Below, piece by piece: positions 46,682-57,671 of a DNA stretch of 64,000 nt. The stretch is from NCBI RefSeq assembly GCF_029867415.1, contig NW_026705173.1, positions 124,001 through 188,000 on the forward strand. Direction: 5' to 3'. The first letter of the stretch is position 1, and each line of letters begins with the position of its first letter. A program made the translations under genes and the position numbers. Below the pieces are notes generated by a model, which saw nothing but the letters and a program-made list of their open reading frames with translations, did no database searches and was not told the DNA's origin. Source of the DNA: Vicia villosa (taxonomy: Eukaryota > Streptophyta > Magnoliopsida > Fabales > Fabaceae).

Positions 46682-48386
46682 AGTATATTAGTGATTATGA
46701 AGTTTGGAAGTACTTAACAAGTGTGTGATGCTAAGTGACTATGAAGCGGATTATGTAAAATGTTTGATGTTGGTGTCTCACCAACAAGATCCAATGAGAG
46801 GGAAGTGTGCGAGTTGTAAAGACTCAAGGTGAATTATTGGGCTATGACGATGTTAATGAGTTGGAGTGCAAACTCGGAAAGGGACACTATTATGTAGTAA
46901 CGATGGTTTATGCTTAAATATGGTTATCGACTATCTATTGAAAGATTTAGGACTAGATCACCCTAAATCTCTTGTTGGTAGTAGATGGAATCATATAAAT
47001 GGGATGAACTTGTTTTGTTACCTTAATGGTATAAGTTGTGATGGATATTAAACCGTGAGAATAATCACTCACCATATCATGTGAACTTACGAAGAAGTGA
47101 ATATGAAAGAGTGCAACATAATGGACAATGACTTAAGGCGGGTAATCAGAGTCGCACAACGAGAGTGTGATGTGAGGTAGTGTTATGAGTACTACTCGTG
47201 GGCAGTGAGAGATTTAAATGTCAGGAGCATACGTAGAGAATATGTATTGATCTATATGTTGGATTTAGATTCTAGTGGATGTAAGGATGTCGTGCCGAAG
47301 AATTAGAACTCTTTTGAATAATTGTCGAGATGATGAATGTGTTATTGTGGTTGTACGTAGTTAACGAGTATGTATTCGGCGAAGTTAAGACGATGAGTTG
47401 ATACTATATGATGCTATAATAATTTTGTGTTGTTGTAAGGTGTTATTGTAGATTTCCAGATATAACGAGGAATTATACTCTATGAAGGACAAAGTTTATT
47501 TAATTCTTAGAGAAGAGCGGGACTCGGTTTGAGCTATTTTGTAAGCAATGGTATATTGAGGCTGATGAGTGTGATTATAATTACCTGTGTGTACTCGTTC
47601 TGATGGTTAGAATATTTAAATAGAGGAAGTAAATCAGGAATTTGTTTTTGAGTGCGAATAAGTATTGCTAAGTGGTAGATTAGTACCATGTATGATAAAG
47701 AATGATTCTTGAACGAATGAGTAAAGAGAGCCATAATTGGGTCAAACTCGAAAATCTAATTGGTAATGATGGTTGTAATGAGTAACCAGAGTAGTGCAGC
47801 AAAAGCGAAATGTAACGGGTTGGATAATTGATGGCGTGACTTGAGAGGAGTCAGATAGTTGAAACTCAATGGTATAGGAATATGATTATTGAGTTTCTTG
47901 AAGGAAGCAGTTGGTAAAAAGTGTAAGTATTATTTTATCGCTCAGATGGGAAAGTATATTTAAGGTCGGTACGTTTGGTAGATGGAATGCATTACTATAG
48001 TGTTGATCAGGTGTGGTCATACCATAGTTGTGTAATTATATTATTCAGTTATTAGACGCATTGTATGGGTTGTACCTCAATATTCTATTGTTGTTAACCT
48101 TTTGGAGATATAACGAGTGGTACACCTTTGGATGGTCAAATGTGATGTAAGAGTTGAGATTTGAATGTATGAGACATACTTTCTGTTGGCTATATCAGAT
48201 GAATTTGAGGATCAGAAGTTGAAGCAATTACGTGGAAAAGAGATAGCATCAGTCAGAGTAGCTTGGGGATGACCGGCTGATGGAAATGTTACTTGGGAAC
48301 TAGAGAGTCAAATGAATGACTCCTATCCGAAACTCTTTGATTGAGGTGTGTTTTCGAGGACGAAAACTCTTTCAGTGGGGGAGAGT
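46682..48386 (+). mobile_element. Element A body, right part, with purine tract
   Basis: Noncoding continuation of element A after the Athila-like insertion. 46840-46935 matches the reverse complement of about 55840-55950 in element C, and the remainder is collinear with 54453-55840. It ends at a purine tract GTGGGGGAGAGT (48375-48386) against the second LTR. The short frames at 46866-47734 have no motifs. Confidence 0.85.
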
Positions 48387-48731
48387 TATAACACCATATA
48401 TTTTCTAATTTTAATTTAATCAGAAATTAAATTATTATTTAGAATTATTTAGTATTTTCGTTGAACTATTTGGAAGAATTATTGAATATTGGTCTTTGGG
48501 CCAAGTGTGGTATTAGTAATGAGGGGGTGTTAAGTTGTTGAGCCCATTACTAAATTATGCTATGTTTTCATAAAATAAGGAAATAAGAGGAAATTGAGAA
48601 ATAGAAGAGGAAAACCTAAGAGGGGGAGAAGACGAACTCATGGACAAGCCCCATTTTCGTATTCATGGTGCAACCCTCACAAAATGAATCATAACTTTCT
48701 GCTCGTAGCTCCAAATCAGGTAATTCTTGAA

Positions 48732-48971
48732 GATTCGAATTCTACATGAAGTTTCCTTCGATTTGATGTATTAAATCGAGTCAGGGAAGTTCTTGATGAG
48801 GGAGATATGCGAGTTTGAAGATTGGATATTCTTGCTGAATTTGAAGAAAGAGATTCGGATTCTACACAAAATTTCCTTCGATTTGATATATTAAATCGTG
48901 TCAGGGAAGTTCTTGATGAGAGACATAAGCGAGTTTGAAGATTGAAGATTCTTGCTGAATTTGAAGAAAGA
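48732..48971. repeat. 120-bp tandem duplication in element A second LTR
   Basis: Both units begin GATTCG and end GAATTTGAAGAAAGA. They differ at several positions, so the event is not very recent. The homologous region of the first LTR (about 25240-25370) has a single unit. Confidence 0.85.
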
Positions 48972-49485
48972 GGGCTTACGGGTTTGATGGAGAAGAAGGG
49001 GAAAAGTCCAGATTCTTGGCTACGGTAAGGGGGGACTCTTCCGATTAATATCTATTATCGGGTTATGGATAACAGGAATGATATAGGTAAATTATTTCAT
49101 GTCAACTGAGTCGTATGATAGATTTTGGGTTTTGGGATAATTTTTTAATAGAACATATAATTCGATGTTACCTGTGTTAATTTCTGTGTATATTTGTGTG
49201 TGTGAATATATGTTTTTGTATAAATACGGTGTTGTTGATGTGTTATTGTGTTCTTCCATGAAACTGGATATATGAGTATGAATCCCTAACTAAATGAGTA
49301 AAAGTTAGGTTTTTAATGTGTAAAATTGATATAGGATGATAGGTTGTTGAATTAGATGAATCCTGTATGTTAAAATGTGCAAAAAATTCTTTTTTAGACC
49401 CAAAATCGCAGACTGTAATGGTGTAAAACGAGAGGAAGATGAACTGGTGCGAGTTGCAGGTTTTGGAAAGTCTCTGGCGTTTTGC

Positions 49486-49690
49486 ATATGATACGCGTAT
49501 GGTACACGTATGAGGGAATTCCTAGGGGTCGTACGCGTATGGTACGCGCCCTGTCCCGTCCAAAATTACACTCCTCTGCCTGTAAGCGTATGATACGTGT
49601 ATGAGAAGGTGGTGATACATGTATGATGATGTGATACGCGTATGGCACGTTTTGTGTGTAAATCAGTCTCTGTTGGTACGCGTATGACCA
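49486..49690 (+). repeat. ATACGCGTAT-like motif array in element A LTR 2
   Basis: Same location as 25876-26080. Several sites are degraded independently of the first LTR (ACACGTATG, ACGTGTATG, ACATGTATG), mostly by transitions at CpG. Confidence 0.8.
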
Positions 49691-50848
49691 GCGTGAGTGC
49701 ATAATTATTCTGTTTTGTGATTTTGAAAAGTTTAATGATGCGTAACTTTTGAACCGTTGGCCTGTTTTGAGTTCCGTTTTGAGTATGATGAACCTTATGA
49801 AATAACCCATGTGTTCAAATGATGAAATAAGGTATTATAACTTTCAATTATTTTGAATCGTGATTTTATTGCTTGATGAATGATGTATTGTGCATGTATG
49901 TGATGAGATGTGATAATACATGTTATGTTTGAAGCAATAATCATGTGATGATTTATTGATTGTATGATGATGACGATTGGATGGTATTTGAATTATGTTA
50001 ATATATATATAAACATGCTTTGATGATGATGATAAGGATGGATTGAGTATTAGATGATGTTACTCATAGACTTGACGATGGTATAAGTATGTTTCATATA
50101 TGTTTGCATCCATTCATAATCATATGTTGAGGGCTGAATCCAGATGATGTTGTGGATTCAGTAAGAGCATAATTCCCATTGTGTGGAATTTGTGCTGGCA
50201 GGGCCGTATCTTGATAATGTTGGATCGGTAGGTTGGTTATTCCCATTGATGGTGTTGGTACCACATGCATAGTGTCAGTCATTCATATGCATGATTTTAT
50301 AACAAGATTGGATGTTTTCCAATGTTATGAATATTGAAGATGTGTTGGTTGTTGTGATGATGAAACTTGTCTGAATATCTGTATATGATACAATTGGGTG
50401 AATAATGTGACTATGATGTGTTATTGTTTGTGACTCTATAACATTTGTTAATTTGAATGAGACTCACCCTTACTGTTGACATTTTCAGATTGAGGAGTAG
50501 CGGCCTGATTTTGGTGAGGATAGCTGATAAGTTAGTTCATTAGTTTGAGTCGGTGTCATGCTCTGATATTGTAACACTGGGGGGACGCTAGTATAGAGCT
50601 TTGGTTATAACTTTATTTATTTGTTTTGGATTTATTTTGTGGTATTTTGCATAAATGATGTTATGCTTATCCTTAAAGTATGTTCCGCAGTGTAGAAACA
50701 TGATTATGATAATGTGATGATTTGCTCCTAAGTGTAGCATGACAAATGACTTATGATAAATTCATTTAAATTGAATTATGGCACCTTTGTTTTTATGTTT
50801 AACTCTGAATTTTTATATAAATGCCGCGGGGTTCAGAAGGGTGTTACA

Positions 50849-51205
50849 ATAGTGGTATCAGAGCAGGTCGGTCCGTCCGACCAATTGTCGAGTCAGTTGA
50901 GTTACACGGCAGTTGAATATCATCGGCGTATTAACCCTTGGTACGCGACATGTGAGTGAATCACTGTCGATACTTGTTTGTTTTGTTGCAGGAGTTGGCT
51001 TGAGCGAAGTGGGGGAGAAGCTTTGCTTCTCGGAAGAGGTACAGTTGCAAGTTTGCAAAGAGGATTGTTGTCATGATGCTTCAGAAATCAAACATTGGCG
51101 AAGGAATGTGTCGCTCAATTTATAAGAAGTTTGGGAACAAAGAGATATGATAAAGGACTATTTGGAATGTAATTGATTTGAAGAGGATGAGTTTTGGAGT
51201 GAAAT
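50849..51205 (+). mobile_element. Second element A leader, truncated
   Basis: Primer site TGGTATCAGAGCA at 50853-50865, then a leader matching 34292-34461 plus 41280-41465, including the hairpin at 51015-51031. Homology stops at about 51205, where filler and Sirevirus LTR sequence begin. It shows what the leader looked like before element B was inserted into the other copy. Confidence 0.9.
51015..51031 (+). other. Conserved leader hairpin of element A
   Basis: GAGAAGC, loop TTT, GCTTCTC, directly after AGTGGGG. The equivalent at 41281-41297 lies at the insertion point of element B. Element C has the same stem with another loop at 57490-57506. Element B has no such hairpin in its leader. Confidence 0.8.
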
Positions 51206-51212
51206 GGCAAGG

Positions 51213-52230
51213 TCCTCCCCCGTTTACAACTTCTCACTTAATCACTACCCAATGACCCATCTACCTAGGTCCTCCCTAGATATAGAATATGTCCATTCCA
51301 CTCTCAATCATATTAATGATGTCTAACAGCCAACACCTTAGCCACTGCATCAACGGTCTAATTTCCAACATTCTAAGCACTCAAATAAATACAACTTGGA
51401 GTTGCTTCAAAGTTTCCTCCACAAACAATCCTGCACTCATTGCTTCACAACTTCTGTGTGAGTAAAATAAACCTCTTGCCTACAGTCTTCGAGGCATAGA
51501 TCAGTGACCATCCCACAATCGGGTTGGTTCACTTACACGGCTAACCCTAAAAATCACATCTTGTCAATACTCGGCTAGCTTACTAAAATAGGTTACAAAG
51601 CTTCCTATTTATAACCTATTCCCAACTGGACTTGGGCCTTCAATCATAGCTTTATTTGCTGTTACAAATCTACAGAATTCTTCTGCTAAAAGAAAGGTCT
51701 TTAATCATAAGTTTCCTAAACTGTCTCCATAATTAGAAACTATATGATCTTCAATATCCTGTCTTGATTCTTTTGACCTTTAAATCGTAACAAACTGGCA
51801 TAACAAACTGTTGCTGAAATTGCTCCACAATATAAGCTCCAAGATATTCTCCACAAATATCTCCATAAAGTATGCTCCAAGTAACAACAATAAGTTCTTA
51901 CACTTTTGCAACAGATTCTCCTATAAAATCTTTCCACATTTAGTTTCCTAAATGTTCTCCTTGATCTCCCTTGATATAGCTCCACATAGGATTCAATGTT
52001 TTAGGAATATTCTGTTTCTATTATAACAGAATCCAAACTGTCAGCTCAAATACGATGCCATGACATCTTCTTCGACATGTTGTTCCAGATGTTGAAACAT
52101 TTCAACACAACACGTTTCTCCATTAAATAGACCTTCAACTTGCTTTCTCTTACAAGTTATAATTCTATTTAACCTATTGCTTCTAAATTTGTTTTACCAA
52201 ACATAAATCCAATCCTCAAAAGCACTAACA
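51213..52230 (-). mobile_element. Sirevirus-like 3' LTR, end missing
   Basis: Starts on the minus strand TGTTAGTGCTTTTGAGG at 52230, next to the purine tract GCCAAAGAGGGAGAT (52231-52245). It matches the LTR at the right edge (63248-64000) closely. The last 180-200 bp of the LTR (the side at 63040-63247) are missing, cut at the junction with element A. The short frame at 51740-51985 is present in both copies but has no domain. Confidence 0.8.
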
Positions 52231-52394
52231 ATCTCCCTCTTTGGCTTATTTTGGCTAAAACTAATTTACATAACCTTTGTATTACAAAAGCATAAAAAAT
52301 ATAAGGGTTTAAAAATTACAATTCAGAAGCAGTAATTTAGAAGTCTTCAGTAGTCACTGTTTATGATATTTCAGACTTTACAAGTGACAGTCTT
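52231..52394 (-). mobile_element. Sirevirus-like body, left part
   Basis: Purine tract plus 150 bp of noncoding 3' region. GTCTT at 52390-52394 is the left target duplication of element C; the sequence resumes at 59730. Confidence 0.8.
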
Positions 52395-54452
52395 TGTAAC
52401 ACCCCTCTAATACCCCACGGCAATTAACAAAATTAAATCAGAGTAAACATGCAAAAGGTGTCACAATTCAAAAATAAAAGAAAACACACGTTCGGCATAT
52501 GCCATGCATTCACTGAAACATCTGAAATTATAACTCATAGATAAAAATCATGTTTACACAGCGGAATCAAATCATCAAGTCAACATTACATCATTAATGT
52601 ATCAGACTTCAAATAAAATAAACAATAGAGTTATAATTCGAAACTCAAAACATCGCGTCCCCAGTGTTACATCTATCAGAGCATGACACCGACACAACAA
52701 CTAAACCGACTTATGAGCTAATCCTCACCAAGTCGAAAGCAGCTATCCTCAATCTGAAAATTGTCAACAAGTAAGGGTGAGTCTCATTCTCAATTAATCA
52801 ATGTTATGCATTCATAAGCAACAAAACATCATAATATATCATTCACCCAATTTGTCATATATTCAGATTCACATCTATTATTCATCAATTCACACAATAA
52901 TAGATTACAACACAACACAAAAATACATACAATCATGTTATGACAAAACGCATATGACACAACTGACACTATGCATGTGGTACCAAAATTCGTGAATCAC
53001 ATTCCGAGGACTTCTCTCTGCGATACTGCCCTTCAAGTCGCTTACACCCCACATGGGCACACGACTAACCTCATCGCTCACACCCCCATGGGCACACGAT
53101 GATTGCTTACTAATCTCCGCACAATGGGAATTAGCCACCAACAATCCACTCATCAACGGGATCCAATGTAAATGATTTATGAATGAATGCACACATATCA
53201 CATACTTATATCATCACCGATCTGATGCTTAACATCGTCTCATTTCATCTCACCAATATCATCACAAACAAGTATGTACATGTCCCAGCATCATTCAATC
53301 ATTCACATACATTCACCACAATCAACATATTAATATTAACAGCATATTAATATTCACAAATCATCAATCATCATCATATAATTCTCAACAATCATCACAT
53401 CATAATGTTTTCAAACAACATCTTATATTGTCACATTTCATCATACATGTCAACAATACATCATCCCATTTACACAAATCGTCACATTATTAATATTTCA
53501 ACATAGCATGTATTTAACACATCTCATCACATATATGTACAATACATCATTCACCAAGAAATAAAATCATATTTAAAAAAAAATTGGATTTACACCTCAT
53601 TTCATCATTTAAACACGTAGGCTATCTCATAAGATTCATCGTACTCGAAACGACACTAAAAACAGACCTACGGTTCGAAAGTTACACATCATTTAACTTT
53701 CCCAAGAAATAACTAACGCTACAGCACGCGGCGCAACCAACGTTCGCGGCGCGACCTGAACCACAAAAACACGTTCGCGGCGCCAACTCATGCACGCGGC
53801 GCGATACGAGAAAATAAGTACGCCTTCGCGGCGCCAACACATGGACGCGGCGCGACCTGGCGATTTTGCAGAATTACGGGTCTGCGTTAGACTCTGCGAT
53901 TTCACATCCTTTTCACCCAAAAACGATTCTAGACATAGCAGACAGGCATATAATCATCGAATTTCTCATCACACATCATTATACATCAAAACAACACATC
54001 AATAACCAACAATCTATACAAATTCATCAATTATCCCAATTCATAACATACCTAACAATATCAAATCCCAATATGCCCAATCGAATCGAATCATACGTTA
54101 ATCCATCCTATTACCCATAATCACATAATAGAAATTAACCGGAAGAGTCCCCTCTTACCTTAGCCAAGAGTTCTTGATTGGTCTCTCCCTCCATTGCTCC
54201 TCTTTCACGTTCTTCGTGTTCCAAACTCTTTTCACATTCCTTTCTCTTATTCCCAATTCCTTATTATTTTATAAAATAACCTTTTAATTAGAATAGGGCC
54301 TTTACTAACATAACACCCCCTCATCCCTTAACATCACACATGGCCCAACACCATAACCATCCTTTTCCAATTAAATTCTACAAATCACCAATAATTCTAA
54401 TTATTAATTAAATTTCCATTTAAATTAAAAATTAAAATATACGGGTGTTACA
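52395..54452 (-). mobile_element. Element C 3' LTR, 2058 bp
   Basis: On the minus strand begins TGTAACACCCGTATATTTTA at 54452 and ends GGGGTGTTACA at 52395. Equal in length to the other LTR (57672-59729), with few differences, mostly transitions, which suggests a fairly recent insertion. The whole element is bounded by GTCTT at 52390-52394 and 59730-59734. It contains a CGCGGCGC motif array at 53724-53861. Confidence 0.95.
53724..53861 (-). repeat. CGCGGCGC-motif array in element C LTR
   Basis: At least seven CGCGGCGC units in about 140 bp, alternating ACGCGGCGCGA and TTCGCGGCGCCAAC forms. On the minus strand it is bracketed by AAATCGCAGAGTC upstream and GTTAAATGATGTGTAACTTT downstream, the same position as the ACGCGTATG arrays of A and B. 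It is a local island of CpG in AT-rich DNA. The open frames across it are artefacts. Confidence 0.85.
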
Positions 54453-55962
54453 ACTCTCCCCCACTAAAAGAGTTTTCGTCCTCGAAAACATACCTCAAGT
54501 AACCAGCTCGTATAAGAGTCTTTCACCTGACTCTCCAGCTCCCAGTTAACATTACCATTAGTCAATCCCCAAAGATCCATCTGACATAACCAACAGGAAA
54601 CATGTTTCATACATTCAAATCCCCGTTCTTACGTCGCCTTTGACTATCCAAAAGTATACCACTCGCTATAGCTCCAAAAGGTTAACAACAACGGAACATT
54701 GAGGTACAACCTATACAATACGCTTAACAGCCGAGTAATACAATTACACGATCTATAGTATGATCACACTGATCAACACTGCAGTAATGCATACCATCTA
54801 CCAACATACCAACCTTAGACATACTCTTCCATCTGAGCGATAAAATAATACTTACACTTTTCACCAACCGCTTCCTTCAAGAAACTCAATACTCATATTC
54901 CTATACCATTGAATTCCAATTATCTGACTCCTCTTAAGTCAAGCCATCGATTATCCAACACTTTACATTCCGTTTTTCCGCACTACTCTGATTACTGATC
55001 ACAATCATCTATACCAAATAGATTTCTGAGTTTCACCTGATTCCGACTCTCTTTACTCATTCGTCCAAGAATCATCCTTCATCATTCATGGTACCAATTT
55101 ACCACTCAGTAATACTTACTCGCACTCAAAAAAAAATTCCTGATTTACTTCATCTATTAAACATTCCAACTATCGGAATGAGTGCACACAAGTAGTTATA
55201 ATCGCACTCATCAGCCTCGATATACCGTTGCTTACATAATAGTTCAAACTGACTCCCACTCTTCTTTAAGAATTAAATCAACTTCGTCATTCATAGAGTA
55301 TAATTCCTATTTATATATGGAATCCACAATATCACCTTAACAACGAACAAAATTATTATAGCATCATATAGTATCAACTCGTCATCTTAACTTTTCCAAA
55401 TACATACTCGTTAACTACGTACAACCGTATTAACATATTCATCATCTCGGCAATTATTCAAAAGAGTTATAATTCTTCGACACGACATCCTTACATCCAC
55501 TGGAATTTAAATCCAACATATAGATCAAGACATATTCTCTATGTAGGCTTCCGACGTATTAATTCCTCACTTGCCACAAGTAGTACTCATAACACTACTC
55601 TACATCACACTTTCGCTGCGCGACTCTGATTACCCGTCTTAAGTCATCATCCACTATATTGCACTCTTTCATATTCACTTCTTCATAAGTTCACACAACA
55701 TAGTGAGTGATTATTCTCACGGCTTAGTATTCATCACATCTTATACCATTAAGGTAACAGAACAAGTTCATCTCATTTATATGATTTCTGTCTACTACCA
55801 ACAAGAGATTAAGGGTGATCAAGTCCTCAATTTGTCAATAGATAGTTAAAAAATCATATTTAAGCATAAACCGTCGTTACTACATAACAGTGTCCTTTCC
55901 GGGTTTGCGCCCAAACTCATTAACATCGTCATAGTTCAATAATTCACTATAATGTCCTTCTT

Positions 55963-56250
55963 CTAGAATATTCTTCCGAAGCTCAAAACATCAGTTACAC
56001 AAATCCAATCACTCAACCTCATTACACCGTTCTCGTCGATTCTGAATTCGCCGCCTTTACCTTGGTAATTCAAAGTCAACCTATCGATCAACTCAACGTC
56101 ATCTTCCTGACCTTTTCTAATCTCGTCAAGAATACCACTAGTCATCTCTAGCATACTCAATCTAACACTATTAGGAGTGTCTTCACATACTAACTCGAGT
56201 CTCTAAATTGTCCAATTAAATCCAACTCATTCATCATTAGCACCGACATT
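55963..56250 (-). pseudogene. pol RNase H-integrase linker fragment in element C
   Basis: Reading on the minus strand, a LDLIGQFRD segment and then SGILDEIRKGQEDDVELIDR and GEFRIDENGVM match, with stops and a frame change, the region between RNase H and the integrase zinc module of element B (about 38490-38760). About 90 codons; nothing of the RNase H or integrase core flanks it. It shows that the non-autonomous body descends from, or recombined with, a coding gypsy element. No product is expected. Confidence 0.8.
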
Positions 56251-57489
56251 TTAATGACTTCTTACGCAACACAATAGCACAACATTCATAACTCGTGGTT
56301 TTAATCCAAATTCTATTACATCCTTCACATCCAAATATCATCCCACTCGGAATCTCAACAAAGTCTTCCTCACGTCAACAAATGTTAGAATTTCCCTACG
56401 ATGCTTCTTTCATACTTATCGTTACTTTTGCCATCACAAATACGGTTCCAAGGGTTCTACTCCACGTCGTTTCAAATAATCGCGGTAGTAGGCATTCTTA
56501 TTCAACAAGTTTCACGCTTCCATAACCGACTTCAGAACCTTTCCTCATAGGGTCACTCTACTGTATTTATAACTCTTCCATAAATTAGAACACAATCCCT
56601 CCTCCTTGTAGGTTCAAACGGCACATTAATCCGACACTCGGAACTCAAGATATGAATTTTCCAATCATTGCCCGAAAATGCAACACTAATATCATGCAGC
56701 GACACTCTATACGATATATCCAAAACTCCTCAATTGGTAAATTCAATTCTTAAAATTACTCCTCAATAAAACTTCTAATTATTCCTTCGATCCATTCAAC
56801 ACTGACACTGACATCCCGTGCAGTACCAATAAACAAGTCTAGTTATAAGAACAAGAGTAACCGTAACTTCGCCTCCTTCCAACGTCATCCCGTCAGAATT
56901 AATTATGTTACAGCTGCTGCAACCATTTTTATAACAAAGTTCATCTCGTTAGCTTTCTGACGCTTTAAACGGAACTCAATTCGGATGTCCAGAACTCCAG
57001 TTATGAATTTTCGAAGTTCCGCAACTATTCAGCAATTTTCCTGCGTTTTTCTTACGAAAATCTCTCTCCAAAACTCATTCTCTTCAACTCTATCACATTC
57101 CAAACAGCCCCTTATCGTATCTCTTCACTTGCAAACATCCTTATGACTTGAGCAACACATCCTATCGCCGAAGTGCGATTTCCGGAACATTACGACAGCA
57201 ATCCTCTTTGCAAACTTGCAGCTGAATCTCTTCCGAGACGTAAAGCTACTCAACTGACATCTTCGCAGTACACCAGTAGGGCTGACACATCGCAACTTTC
57301 CAATTTCCTTCTCTTATAATAACTGTAAATTACCTCTAATCATCTTCCTTCAAGATGTTCCAACTAAATTTCCAGTGAAGTCTTAATTCCATGTCACCTT
57401 CAACTCGGGAAACAACAAACTCCAACAACGCTCGCACTGTTGCCAACAACCGCCTACCGAATCAATCTTCTTACAACTGAAACATAACC

Positions 57490-57506
57490 GAGAAGCGAAG
57501 CTTCTC
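57490..57506 (-). other. Conserved leader hairpin of element C
   Basis: GAGAAGC, three-base loop, GCTTCTC about 165 bp after the LTR, next to AGTGGGG on the minus strand. Same stem and position as in element A (51015-51031). Confidence 0.8.
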
Positions 57507-57671
57507 CCCCACTTGTTTCAATCCAACACCTGCAACAAACAACCAAGTACCGACAGTGATTCACTCACATGTCGCGTACCAAGGAATAAAATGCCGACAA
57601 TATACAACTATCGCGCAACTCAACTGACTCAACAATTGGCCGGACGGACCGACCTGCTCTGATACCACTAT

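Larger units (their letters stand above)
48387..50848 (+). mobile_element. Element A second LTR, shared with a following copy
   Basis: Starts TATAACACCATATATTTTC (the usual TGTAACACC mutated) after a purine tract and ends GGGTGTTACA; 2462 bp. It is followed not by a target duplication but by another primer site and leader, so it is both a 3' and a 5' LTR. It carries a 120-bp tandem duplication (48732-48851 and 48852-48971) that the first LTR lacks, and an ACGCGTATG array at about 49486-49690. Confidence 0.9.
54453..57671 (-). mobile_element. Element C body, non-autonomous
   Basis: 3219 bp between the purine tract (plus 54453-54464, minus GTGGGGGAGAGT) and the primer site (plus 57655-57667, minus TGGTATCAGAGCA). 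Collinear over most of its length with the element A body. No gag, protease, RT or integrase core; only a short pol-linker fragment at 55963-56250. Stops are frequent. It is taken to be a non-autonomous family mobilised by enzymes of a B-like element. Confidence 0.85.

Noticed and set aside
50950..50991. Short intron in the element A leader (GTGAGT to TTGCAG)
   Set aside because: Only about 40 bases, shorter than plant introns normally are. The conservation with element C is explained by common descent of the leader.
53693..54120. Frames conserved between 53693-54120 and 58969-59396
   Set aside because: They lie in the two LTRs of element C, so the identity reflects recent LTR duplication, not coding constraint.
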